The notes beneath the pieces were generated by a model. It saw nothing but the letters and a program-made list of their open reading frames with translations, ran no database searches and was not told the DNA's origin. The translations under genes and the position numbers were made by a program. Of a stretch of DNA of 64,000 bases, positions 44,310 through 55,560 are shown piece by piece; the first letter of the stretch is position 1; every line of letters begins with the position of its first letter. This DNA is from Dicyema japonicum. Taxonomy: Eukaryota; Dicyemida; Rhombozoa; Dicyemidae. The DNA is taken from the NCBI GenBank assembly GCA_011109175.1, contig RDEW01000009.1, positions 578,875-642,874 on the forward strand. The letters run 5' to 3'.

Positions 44310-46115
44310 AATATTATTATCTAACCCCGATAAAGGGAACACCAAGAAAGAAGGAGTTCAATCATCTAATTAAGTGATCCCGATAGAACTCAACAGGGTC
44401 GAAAGCTTTTTGCTGAGCTCCTCCATAGTACCCACAGCTATTCTGAATCCACGAAGTTCCTCTTTCATGATAATTTTGAGAAGTGTGGGTTTTTTCCAAA
44501 TTTACGTGTATCAGTGGCTTCTATCGCTGATTGGTAGAAGCGATTGGATTCCGAGCCGCAGAGAGTGATGAACCCGGAACCATTGTTCCAGATTACCGTG
44601 TTGTCGAGTGAAGAGGGAATAGTTGAGCGAAGAAGTTGATTATTTGGACCATTTTTGCTCTTAGGGAATTTATCCTGTAGAAGTTTGAAATTGAAACTCC
44701 GTAAGCCCATAACTGTCTCCTCCTTTCGTATAATCTACCGTCGGCTTCAAGAACTGGTAATACAAGACGGCAACCCATTCTTGTGACAGCTGGGTCCTGA
44801 AGTTTAGCAATGTTGCGATGACGTTGAGTTTCCGGAGGCCCATTGTCAGAATGTCCTACACACGTTGGGAGAGAGTCACTCCAAGTATTCTTGGAAGTGT
44901 TTTCATTGGAATAATGTCACCATGAAAACTGATTTCTAGTGTATCCATTTGTCTTCAATCGGTTGTAAAAATTGTATATGAAGATTTTTCCGTGGATATG
45001 GAAATTCGGTTCGAAAACAGCCAAATCCCGAGGATGTGTGCTTAATAGGATTCTCGGGACTGAATCAAATGGTTTTTGGAAGTCTAACAAGACTAATACT
45101 ATCCGTAGATGCCGCTTAGGTCCATTGAAGTCTTCCGATATAAATTGTGTCAAGGAAATTATGTGTGTTGTTGTAGAACGTTCCGATCTGAATCTGTGTT
45201 GGTAGTGATAAAAGGGCAAATGAGGTTTAAGTACGAGTTTTTATATGAGGCGCCATAGCGCGCAGTGTGACGGTTGCAGGGCTAGAAGCCTGAAGGTCGT
45301 TAGTTCAAATCCCGATACTGTACATTCGGTTAAAGGTTCCACGCATCATATGCTTTGGCTTGACGAGTGACGCCGTCAACAGTGAACACTTACTTCACTG
45401 CGGAACCTGATCGTCTGTAAAGGACATATACGCAAGAAAAAGAAAGCAAAAAGTGAAGAGCATTCCTTAGTTCTCCCCCTACGATTAGTTATAATAACGG
45501 TTCTGTAGGCGACAGGAGTGAGTCTTCGAAAATTCCTTGTGACTTATAGAGACGTTATACCTCATCAGGTTGTTAGCTTCCTCAATATTTGGAGCAGGGC
45601 GAGATTATTTCATTGGATTTGTTTAATTTGATTCGAAGGATAGTATTCCAAAGTAGTCTCGTAGATTTCATTTGTCCAATATATGATAATAGTCGGTTCA
45701 AAGACTTTTCTTTCTTTTGATGAGGGTTGTGATTCTTTGATTTAAACATTTTATATTCTTCAGGTCAGATAAAGTTGGTTCATCTTCAGAGCATTCCTCT
45801 TTTTTACAAGTGAACGAGTCTCGGAATCGAGCGTAGTGTTATAGAAATTATACACTGCTTGAGGGACAAACAGTTTTTCTGCTCAGAGGATTACACGGTT
45901 TAGATGATCCACTCCCGTTTCGATAGAATCAAATATACAAGGATTAAATCTCATTAGGTTACGGTCGATAAATAGCTTGAAATTTGGCCAGTCTGCTTTC
46001 TTATAGTTCTTGAAGGTTGTTTTGTTCCTATGTGAGCTTTTGATTGGATTATGATCATTATGGAAGTCGTAGAAGGCGTTCCATTTCTTCCTCAAGGATT
46101 GCCTTGACTGGCCGA
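44310..46115 (-). mobile_element. LINE-C copy 2, interrupted by SINE-1
   Basis: Tail at 44310-44390 (same type as 11505). C-terminal frame MGLRSFNFKLLQDKFPKSKN; RT HRFRSERSTTTHIISLTQFI and VLLDFQKPFDSVPRILL (motif A); SINE-1 at 45244-45508; then the linker (EEANNL; VDHLNRVIL; YDFHNDHNPIKSS, end of the endonuclease). About 300 bp of RT present in the 12.7-13.0 kb copy is missing at the SINE junction. Confidence 0.82.
45244..45508 (+). repeat. SINE-1, head and core, tail lost
   Basis: The head has A-box-like ATAGCGCGCAGTGTGACGG and B box TTAGTTCAAATCCCG. The core is GGTTCCACGCATCATATGC and CACTGCGGAACCTGATCGTC. It ends near TAACGGTTCTGTA. The head differs from the other copies, suggesting a second SINE-1 subfamily built on a different tRNA. 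Confidence 0.8.
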
Positions 46116-46129
46116 GTAAAGTTGGCTTA

Positions 46130-48145
46130 TTATTTATTCTAATAATAAATAATTTTTTAAGGAAAACTTATCGGTGAATTGCTCATCACCCACGGACCCT
46201 GAAGCAATCCTACGACTCATCATGGAGCAACAAACATTATATCCGTAATAGATGACGCACTCACGTCCAATGACCAAGAGGCATGGCTCAAACTTCTCGG
46301 TTTCGCCCCGCTCGCACTTGGCATACCATTCATCGAGTCAAAGGAACAACACCGGAACAAGAGAAAGTGCGACACGTGGGAACTCACTTTCCTCGAAAAT
46401 GAAGAAGAACATACAGGTTTTCCACGCATATTCTCTCACCAAGACGGAAGTCCTGAAACCAAAAGACCCGGATGCCAATCCTCCGTTTTTTGAGTGTCGG
46501 ACAAACACAACTTCACCAGCATTCAGGCCCCGCAAATTTGTACCCCCTCAGCCAAACAACCCCCAATCCTGTCAAACTCAAAGAGGGGGTTAATCGAAAA
46601 CTTCTCGAAGGAAATATCAGAGCAGCTTTACAGGTGGTTGCTTCGGATGATACAGTACTTTCCCCGTCTCCGGCTGTTCATGAGACGCTAAGAAGAAAAC
46701 ATCCAAACCCTCAGGACGACCTTTGTATACCTACTACTCTTGAAACCATTTTAAAGATACCTATCAACGTGAGAGATGTGCGACTCAAGATTGCATCTTT
46801 TGCTGCCAGCAGTAGCGGAAGACTGGATGGACTGCGTTCGGGTCATATCAAGGATCTGACGTCTGGTCCTACAGCTGAGGCTGGACATATTCTCACTGCG
46901 TCGATCACTAATCTTACCTGCAGTATAATCAATGGGGATATTCCATTACATGCACGGGACCTTCGCTTCTCTGCTCACCTACTGGCATTCAATAAGAGTG
47001 ATGGAGGCGTCCGTCCCATTGCATTGGGGAACTATTTCCAAAGATTAGCTGCGAAAATTGCTTCCAGGCTTGTCTCTTCAAGGATCAGTGTGGAATTACC
47101 CCCAATTTAAGCTTACGTTTCCCGAAATTGCAATTCGTTCTGCGGAGTTCCCCGTGCTTCGGCCATCGAGATTTGCTACTGAGCCTGGATCAGACGCTAA
47201 AGCAAACAGTCGAGTCACTCTGAATTTACGTTTTGACGAACTGAGTTGGACACAATGTAAACTTCCTTCAAATCTCGGAGGAGTTGGCCTAAGATCGGGT
47301 TTAGAGATCGCCAATCTGGAATACCTATCGTTGCTTCTAGCTGCAGTCATCTCGTCCGATAAATCCTACGTCACCAAACTGGAATTCCTTGGACACAATA
47401 TTTGACGAAACTTGCTTGCAGTGGAGGAAAGCAGGATTTCCAATCCCATAAATGTCTTGAATCAGAACAAATGGGACACAATTTCCTGCAATCCTATCGT
47501 TGATAGCCTAAAGCAAGAGTCGAATCAACACCGGCTCGCCTGTTTTTTATCTGCTGCACAACATGGGAGTGGTGCACGGCTCCACGCATGCGCTTCTTCG
47601 GAACTCTGATGGACGACGACTGTGTGAGAATCGGAATAGCACAATGATTGGGACTTGACGTCTCCCAAAAACACAGATGACGCTGTGGAGTAACAGTTGA
47701 CACTAAAGGATTACATCCACTGTCTTGCAAAATGAGTGCAGGTTGCTCACCTCGTCACACCGCATTGATTAATGTCATTCTGCGAACCCTCGAGGCAGCA
47801 GGCTCAACTGGAGTTTGTCGGACTGGATCGTGGAGATGGCAGAATGACGCTTTTTTCCATATTCACACGGAAAATCATTGGTCTGGGATGTAACCTGTGT
47901 GGATACCTTCTCCACTTCTATCTTTCTGAGATCTGCTTAGAAACCTAGATCTGCGGCCAACGCAGCAAAATTGGCCAAAATCCAGAAGTACTCGGCATTG
48001 GAGACCGATACCGATTAACACAAGTGGCTATAAAAACGTCGGGAACCGTAGGATCCCTCATTGAGGCCTTTCTGAAAGAAATAGGAGGGAAACTAGCAAG
48101 CCAAAAAAGAACCCCGCGAATCGTTCTGGCTAAGACATAATTATT
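46130..48145 (+). mobile_element. RLE-1 copy with the RT catalytic core deleted
   Basis: Plus strand: N-terminal VIDDALTSNDQEAWLKLLGF, then SSSGRLDGLRSGHIKDLTSG and SDGGVRPIALGNYFQRLAAK. Near 47090-47110 it jumps directly to the thumb region (LRFDELSWTQCKLPSNLGGV; GLRSGLEIANLEYLSLLLAA), so motifs A-C are gone. The HPLSC patch (GLHPLSCKMSAGCSPRHTAL) and a frameshifted endonuclease follow. It ends near 48145. Confidence 0.85.
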
Positions 48146-48358
48146 ATTACAGCACTTATCGCCTTGCCATAATAGTTATAGCAAAGCATGTGCAATACAA
48201 GCTAAGACATAATAAATAATTATAATCGAGACAAGTGATCCATAACATAAAGTTTTTGTTGCGTGGCCTATGGAATGGCTCGTTGGAGTAATAAGTGCTT
48301 ATAAATGTATATTATTTATGCTAATTATATTACATTTAAATTTAAATATTTTTTTGTT

Positions 48359-50581
48359 ATGGTGGAGAATTTTGATGACAGAGTTGAAGTTGCTCGAAGA
48401 TGTGTTGAAACGAATCCAAACAACAAAGAAGCATGGAATATGCTAATTGCTGATTCACGGGTTTATCTTATAATATTTACTGCAGAACAAACCCATCGAA
48501 GAGTGCAGAGAGTTTTATGAACAATTAGTAAGGCAATTTCCAACACGTGGAATGTACTGGAAATACTATGTAGACAAATTAATGGTCACACGCGATTATG
48601 AGGGTGTTGAAGAAGTATTCAATCGTTGTCTAAAGAATGTATTGCACGTGGGACTATGGACAGCCTATTTGAATTATATAAAGGAGACAAAATATCCAAC
48701 TCAGTCATATCGGTATTGCCATGTAGTGATGTTAAGTGAAAGTATGGCTAAGGCATATGACTTTGCTATATCCAAGATTGGTCTTGACTATTTTTCATTT
48801 CCTATTTGGAATGATTACATAACCTTCCTGACGAGCGTGTATTAAATATTATAATTGTGACAGACAAACCATGAAAATGTCATCTGAGGGATTGAGAATT
48901 CAAATGATTAGGAAGATATTCCACAAGGGAGTTACCACGCCTATGGAGAACATTGACTTACTTTGGAATGATTATTGTCACTTTGAACAAGTCCACAGCC
49001 AGGCCATCTCCAAACGACAAATTGAGGATAAGAGACAGGAATACAGTACTGCCAGAGATGTCGCTAGTAAAATAAATACATTCATATCGCAAATTGATAA
49101 TTCTTCCGGGGATTCTCTTTTCAAAATATGTAAGGAATACATTAGTTATGAAAAGTCTAATCCAATGAATATTAATGATATGGCTTTGTTCACTGATAGA
49201 TGTACATGTTTGTTATATTTAGTAATATTTGTGTATGACAAGGCACTGCTGTCATTAGGACATAATTTAGAGATATTGATTGATGAGACTGTATTTCTCG
49301 AACAGATCAGGGTACACGTGGTTAGACAAGGAGTTTGTTGTTTACGATAATTAAAGGACGTTAATTTGATAGACAGATTAACGAACGAAATATCCCGAAT
49401 ATATGAGCAGGCTAATGATGACTCGCTGTTACTGCATTTGTCCCATGCAAAGTACGCTGAGGTTGATTTCCTTAATATTTCAGAGTTGTATGAACTATTT
49501 CAAAGTGCATTCCATTTATAGAAGTTTGCTCGCTAAAGGTGAACTTGTTGACCTCATTTACATTCACTATATGAGGTTTATTAGGAGAGTGGAGGGACTT
49601 ACATCAGTGAGGACACTGTTCGTAGAGGCCTGTAATAATCCACTGACAACATATCGTATATATGTAGCATTTGCTTATATGGAGTATTACTGTAATAAGG
49701 TTGTGTTTTTATTCAATACAGAATAAACATGTCCCAATTAAAATATTTTCTTTAGCTCTTGACAGATTTGGGGAGGAATGTAAGGAATTGATCAATGAAT
49801 ATTTGGAGTTTGTTTTGTCATTAAATGGTATTATTGTATTATTATGTTGATGATGGAATTATCCAGACTGCATTTGCTAGATATTTTCCTAATGATAGGT
49901 TATTTCCGTTATTACTGTAGACTACTTATTGGAAAATATGCCAACTTTGAGTCACATGTGGGTGATTTGGCTGCTATCAACAAAGTAGAAAGCCATAGAT
50001 TGAATTTATATGATGACGTATGTTTGATTGTTACTGTTAGGGGGATATTCTCACTCGTATTGCTGAGAGGTACTCTATTATGGATATGTGTCCTCTGCAT
50101 ATATGTGATGTGAGTACTGCTGATGTTAATTTAATTAATGAGAAACAATCAAATGTGGAAGTACAGTCGGTTAGACCAGACACATCTCAAATGCTTGTAT
50201 ATAAACCAAGATCGGGATTTATCAGTAATAATAATTTCCTAATTAGACACCTCATTTCATCCAGTTATTGGAGGACAATACCCTCCCATTGCTTCATTAG
50301 AATACCTTAATTCATCTCTTCCTCCATCTAATTTATTTACAGTTTTTGATTTACTTATACCAAGGGGCCATTCGTCAATGTTGACAAACTTATAGAAGTA
50401 ATAGTATCACTACCACTTATTGACACTAAAAGTGCTATTATGTAATTATTTAGATAACGTTATGTCGGGAATAGACGAACTAAAGAATGCTGATCCTGGT
50501 TGTACTGCTTATTTGGACAGTCGTGTGGACACTACCAAAGACACTTATGTGGATATTTATAGTAGTAGACATTTAAAATAA
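48359..50581 (+). CDS. CSTF3: cleavage stimulation factor subunit 3 (CstF-77/Rna14)
   Basis: CstF-77 is the HAT-repeat scaffold of the CstF complex in mRNA 3'-end cleavage and polyadenylation. Thirteen introns are inferred: 48461-48485, 48713-48736, 48839-48863, 49202-49222, 49333-49356, 49462-49483, 49700-49721, 49828-49849 (TG acceptor), 49899-49920, 50018-50040, 50225-50246, 50342-50364 and 50432-50453 (21-25 nt). They give an uninterrupted frame of about 641 codons (human 717). HAT repeats: PIEECREFYEQLVRQFPTRG, LKNVLHVGLWTAYLNYIKET, MAKAYDFAISKIGLD, VTTPMENIDLLWNDY, EKSNPMNINDMALFTDR, LSLGHNLEI, KVHSIYRSLLA, YMRFIRRVEGLTSVRTLFVE, YMEYYCNK, NFESHVGDLAAINKVESHR. The C-terminal part has RPDTSQMLVYKPR, HPVIGGQYPPI, TGPFVNVDKLIEVI and the ending DIYSSRHLK. 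The 49202 intron is a multiple of three without a stop, so retention cannot be excluded. Tail to tail with RCC1. Confidence 0.95.
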
Positions 50582-50601
50582 GAAACTTATTCCAAACAAA
50601 G

Positions 50602-52066
50602 TTAATTATTAATTGTAGTGCATATTCGCTCACATAATAAGCAAGCATGTATTCCTGCTGCCGATATTTGAGTTACTTTAAATCCACTTAATATTACAAT
50701 CGGTAATACCTGGGAACTTGGAACAATATGGGAGTCGGTTTGGTAACAAACATTGTACTATCACTTTCCCCTTGACCAAGATTGCTAGAACAGGCACCCC
50801 ACGAATACACAATACCGTCATCTCCCAGTGCAAATGATGATACTGGTCCACAAGCACATTGTACAAATTTGATGCCAGAATCCACCTTAACAGGATCACA
50901 ACTAATGTTATTTTCTAGGTTCTGGTCAACTCCTAATTGACCGTAAACATTACGTCCCATAGAGTACAAATCCCCTACAATATAGCACACAATTAACCAT
51001 TATTAAATAATAACAATGTATGGTGATCCCCAACCGCAATCTGTTTAATGGTTGAGTCTAAATTCCTTAGTATTACTGGACTATATTCATCGTTGAATGT
51101 GTCAATCCCTGGATAAATCAACTAATAACCGAGTTGTCCAAAATTGTTGATTCCGCATCCATAAATACCAAATTTTCCATTTTTGTCCTCCAATATAAAA
51201 AAAGTATTTCTTCCCCCACACCAAATATCGATGATCTTTGAAGTTATTCTACAATTGACAGGTTGGGGGGTCAAAAAAATATCTAAACTATAAAGGTAGA
51301 AAACCTTTCTTATCATCAAATCGTGAAGAAAAACAACTAGCAATTCGTCCCAACTGTCCTGACTCGGGGGTGCCTATAGTTATATCACAGAGCAACCAAG
51401 TGTGTAAATCTTCCCATCGGTCGATAATATTCCCAAATGGTTGTAGCCAGCAGATATTTTCTTAACTGGAAAGGTCAACTCCATACGTCGAAACTGTGGT
51501 TCCTTTAGGTCTCCTCCTGGGAATAATCCGAAATTTCCATCTTTATTCTAAATTGTCGCAAAAATTAGTACTCTGAATGTCCCACATAAATATATTATTC
51601 CACAATCACTGAGGACCGCAGTAAAGTTATCTCCTGCAGCAATTTGAACTGCCTTAAAGCCAGTTTCCACTTTAGAAGGTACTCCCTCCTCATCAATGTC
51701 CTCAACAAGTCTGCCCAATGCTCCGTCATCATTGCATCCAAAAGTAACCACCTATAATTAGAAATAGTGCATTACAGAAGAATCTGACAATATTGCGGTC
51801 GTATGCATTCCTCCACAGGCCACTTGAACGACTGGACTATCAATCTTAGAAATGAGGCAGGGTTTGTATTCCTCATCGATTGATTCACCCAAACCCAACT
51901 GTCCAGCCATATTACTCCCCATTGAGTAGAGGCGAGATTGGAAGTTTGAATCACATTTGAGTGAAATGAAACTATTCCCTACAATTAAGTCATTTATCGT
52001 ACATCATAGGTTTGATTGTCTTTTAGACTTATTTGCGATATACTTAGAACCTGGGCGTTTAGACAT
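50602..52066 (-). CDS. RCC1: regulator of chromosome condensation (Ran GEF)
   Basis: RCC1 is the chromatin-bound exchange factor for Ran, a seven-bladed propeller. Introns at 51979-52002 (24 nt, N-terminal, less sure), 51752-51775, 51548-51571, 51374-51396, 51283-51304, 51109-51129, 50975-50997 and 50687-50709 join RCC1 repeats: GQLGLGESIDEEYKP, VACGGMHTTAILSDSS, VVTFGCNDDGALGR, IAAGDNFTAVLSDCGIIYL, ISAGYNHLGILSTDGKIYTL, CGINNFGQLG, IAVGDHHTLLL, LYSMGRNVYGQLG, CACGPVSSFALGDDGIVYSW, and the final QISAAGIHACLL. The GCNDDGALGR repeat is characteristic of true RCC1 rather than HERC proteins. The proposed first exon (52066-52003) encodes a basic MSKRPGSKYIANKSKRQ, like the nuclear-targeting tail of RCC1, in correct phase. 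Its last whole codon is TGA (52006-52004). This may be an assembly error, a mis-chosen start, or a real stop. The stop codon is 20 bp from that of CSTF3. Confidence 0.93.
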
Positions 52067-52279
52067 AAGTCAATTATGTATGTGCAAGCGCTTTTTAATA
52101 TAGTTTTCTTTTATTTAAATTTTTTGATAATTCTACTTTTAAAATAATTCATTTGTATTTTAACAATATCATTTATTTTATTGAAATTATCATACCTCAA
52201 AGTCTGGGAGCGTGAACTTTTGGTAGTTACTTTCATGTTAGCCACTGGTTGCCTTCACTTGAAGCGACTGGAGTAAATA

Positions 52280-52680
52280 AAATACCTCCAAGTGGTTAAT
52301 TTGGTCGGAAGGTCGAGATGGTGACGTATGGACGAATTGTCTACTTAGTTTCTTGACGAAAGTTCTCATCTTCCTTCTTTTCGTGAGCATGGACCAGGTA
52401 ACGGAATCGGGAGACATCAGAAACCCGAAGGACCCTAGTTAGAACTAGTACAACCCAAAATTGAATGAACTTGTAAGATCATCCCCAGAAGCTACAGATA
52501 AAATATTATTAATGCTCTTTCGCCATGTCATGTTCTTGGCAAAGAATGTGCATCTCGATAAACTAAAAAAACGTCATCCTCCTCCATTCGTTTCTATCGT
52601 GAGCAAGTCTATTCTCTCCCTTTCTGAGATGCTTTCCAATCTTTTGGTGGTTATCTTCCAGGACTATTTATAGGGTGGTC
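52280..52680 (+). mobile_element. LINE-A/B-like 5' end fragment with decayed 2A
   Basis: ATGGACCAGGTAACGGAATC then a reading ESGDIRNPKDP (52410-52435) aligns with the start region of LINE-A copy 3 (MDKEGL...CGDV). The following DNA, GTACAACCCAAAATTGAATG, resembles the LINE-A start of the endonuclease (VQLNING). The rest is frame-broken. Short near-repeats TAGGGTGGTCCTT occur at 52671 and 52751. Confidence 0.4.
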
Positions 52681-53384
52681 CTTAGTCCTTCACAGAATCA
52701 GGGAGCGTTTGAGGTGAAGAAATCCTCTATTGCCACCGTCCAAGACCATCGGTAGGGTGGTCCTTGGTCCCCCCAGAATCAGGTTCTTAGATCCAAGATA
52801 GAATAATGTGATTTTTAAATGGTAATCTAAATGATATATGGTTTTTAATAATAATAGTAGGTCACTTCGCTTCATTCACATGCTGTTAGTTCATATGACG
52901 GCTTTATCGCTCTTAGCCGATAAATGAGTTCTACATTGAGTTATGAGTTAAGTTGAAGATTTCTTCCTTCTAGTGGCGTCTTCGTATCAATCTTATTCAG
53001 GATACGACAATGCCTGGACGGCATTCAAAAGGAATCATTCCACTGGGAGATTATTTCGCACCCTGGCGACGAGTTCTGGATTTGACTTCAGATACCAGGA
53101 AAATATCCTTTAGATCACTGCGCTTGGATTGTGGCTCTATTGGAACGCGACAGGATCACTGGATTAGTTAGTTTGGTTATACCCTTGGTCTTTGGAATAA
53201 TTGAAATTAACTTCATAATCATAGTTAATGGTCGTAAATTTTTCGTCTTAATAAAAAAATTAAGTCAAAATTTCGTGTCTTCTAACTCGGGGATGATGTA
53301 AAATGGTGATTTTACTTTCATTTGTACTTCATTTTATGAAAATTAATTTTTTCTATTTTCTCAATTCAGGAACTAGTGTCCTAA
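52681..53384. other. no gene recognised
   Basis: An imperfect 80-bp repeat (52655-52710 and 52735-52790) shares TAGGGTGGTCCTT and CAGAATCAGG. At 53140-53200, CAGGATCACTGGATTAGTTAG resembles a LINE 3' tail. No coding signal. Confidence 0.3.
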
Positions 53385-53660
53385 AATCCTGATGGTTCCG
53401 GGTTCGAGTCTCGTTGCTGCACATTCCGGCTGGGGGTTCCATGCATTAATAATTCTTTGGATTCGACAAATGAAGCCGTCATCAGTGAATACTTTACTAC
53501 AAGGACTCACAAGCAAAAAATTAAAAAGAAGAAGCTGAAGAACATTCTTTGGCTCCTTCCTTTTTAACCATAACTGTTTTTTACTCAAATAAAGCGTGTG
53601 TCTTGTCTATACGGAGCTATAAATATTATGGCTCTCATCTAAGGGCTGTAATTATTCAGG
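53385..53660 (+). repeat. SINE-1, head-truncated
   Basis: B box GGGTTCGAGTCTCG, core remnant GCCGTCATCAGTGAATACTT, AAATAAAGCGTGTGTCTTG, GGAGCTATAAATATTATGGC and an ATT-rich tail. More diverged than the copies at 24338 and 42624. Confidence 0.85.
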
Positions 53661-54385
53661 GACCAGTCTGAAATGGTGATTTAAATGTCATTTATATTTC
53701 ATTTTGTTAGAGTCAGCTCATCTTCCAACTCAGGAAACACGTGGTTTTATCTTATGCCGTAAAATGAATTTTTGATTTCTTCTAACTCCAGAATCAATCT
53801 CATATTATCTCAGGAATTGGTCTGGTAGAAAAGGATCGTTTTTGACACATTTTATGATTATCATTAAAAACATTCTGGAATTAATAATCTAACTAATAAT
53901 TCCTTCTATTCTCTCGTGGCAAAGTTGTCAAAATTTATCCATGTTTCGATACAAACGAGATTCGAACACAGAGCATAGTGTATCAGACTCTTTCTCATTC
54001 TGAAACTTTGTACATCCACTATTTACTGAATCCATCATTTCATTCATTCATGTGAGAAAAAGTGAAGCGAGAAGTCACATCCATCTTGAAGGGATAAATA
54101 AATTGTGTTCACTAAAACTAAGTCATCGATTCAACTATTCGACCAACTAATCATTTAAACTTATAGGTCAGGACCTGTCTTTTCTTGTGAAAGTTTAATA
54201 TGTAATAATGGTCTCTACTTGTTGGTTGAGTGGTTGGTGGTCTCTCTAATAATGTCTTTATCATACTCTCAGTCTGTCCATCCTACCCCTTTTATAACTA
54301 CAATTTTCGACGTCAGAGGACAGTGGACGACCTGGAAGGAAGATAGTTACATGGGGAAAACTGGTAGAGCGGATAGTGAAGAACA
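53661..54385. other. no gene recognised
   Basis: AT-rich, frame-poor sequence. A 92-codon frame from 54219 starts with a hydrophobic stretch resembling a signal peptide (MLVEWLVVSLIMSLSYSQS) but runs into the LINE endonuclease relic below, so it is not accepted as a gene. Confidence 0.3.
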
Positions 54386-54389
54386 CTGC

Positions 54390-54510
54390 ACAAGCGGAAC
54401 CCTAAGTATTCATATGCTTACGGGTCAGATGAATTTACTGTATTTTTTCAACCCCAAATTCAATCTTTATCGGCGATCTGAATTCAAAGAACATTAATTT
54501 AAGCTACTAA
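54390..54510 (+). mobile_element. possible LINE endonuclease relic
   Basis: One frame reads SIFIGDLNSKN, the APE motif (I-x-GDFN-x-K/R) of LINE endonucleases. No other motif is visible nearby. Confidence 0.3.
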
Positions 54511-55234
54511 CGCATTAATCATGATGGGCCCCTATTCTTTTAACTTAAGTTTAACATCTGAAGAGTTAAACCACTTTTTCTTATATAGCGGCCACAAACA
54601 TGGTGTTTTCTATGTATCCTCTCCCTTTTTGCCGCATACGAAACATCCAATCATTCTTTTGAATATTTATTGAACATAAATCGTAATAAAAGTATTAATA
54701 AAAGACCCCCCTGTTTAAGTTAGAATAAAATCTTCCTAAAATCTTGAAACAAGTTGAGTGCTAAATGCGGGCTTCTTTTCAAAGGGCTGATCATGCGAAG
54801 GTCAAAATTGTTTTAATAGTACTCACTTGTAACTTTCCTCTTCGCACGTATCCGTAGTTCATCAAGGTTGTCCGCTGTTTTCATTTTTCCATCAACTTTT
54901 TTATAATCTTGATCCAGAAAAGTAAAGAAACAGTTATCTGTCGTCCACGAAAGCTTCCAGTTTCATTTATTAAAAATTTTTCATTCTTCACTGGAAAAGG
55001 TCAACGTAGAAAAATGTAAGCATTTTTTCTACGAGCAATATCTTCAGGATCTTTAGAATTGGCCGAACTTTTTGTGAACCTCCACTTTTTATCAACACGC
55101 GCTTTATATAAATGAATCTTTATATAAAAAGTAGATCTAACCATGCATCTTCTACGTGTGCGCTTCGTGGGGCCCAATCATCTTTGTTAGGGGTCGAGGG
55201 ACCAAGGTTGGTGCGTTGGGTCTCGTTGGAATTA
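54511..55234. other. no gene recognised
   Basis: AT-rich sequence without a supportable frame or repeat identity. Confidence 0.3.
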
Positions 55235-55560
55235 CTTAATTTAATTTATTAACTCAAGAACCACAAGAAAGAGGAAAAGAGTTATCTTGTAAATTAAATG
55301 ATCCCATTGTTCACAGCAGGCTTTCTCCGCAGTTAGTTTGGAGTCCTATATTAATCCCCACAAAGGGAAGGTTTTTTTTCGTACCTTGTGCGAGATATAT
55401 TGTAAGGATGCCGCGTGACTTACATACATGGTGGTATTTCTCACTTGAAGTGATGCAAAAGAGTCGCAAACTCCTTTCCCGCAATCATGACGGCGTGGAT
55501 GGTGGCTGGATCACTTAGTTCTGGTTTTAACGATAATCCTGGTTTATTAATGATAATAAT
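55235..55560. mobile_element. LINE tail (-) and short LINE-end-like relic (+)
   Basis: At 55238-55310 a minus-strand LINE tail (element strand: GGGATCATTTAATTTAC...CTTGAGTTAATAAATTAAA). At 55408-55560 a plus-strand stretch begins GCCGCGTGACTT, resembling LINE/SINE-2 5' ends, and ends GGATCACTTAGTTCTGG...TTAATGATAATAATTATAA. This looks like an element with its interior removed. Confidence 0.4.

Noticed and set aside
54219-54497. secreted 92-residue protein with signal-like N-terminus
   Set aside because: The second half overlaps a LINE endonuclease relic in another frame, and there is no homology or repeat of the pattern.
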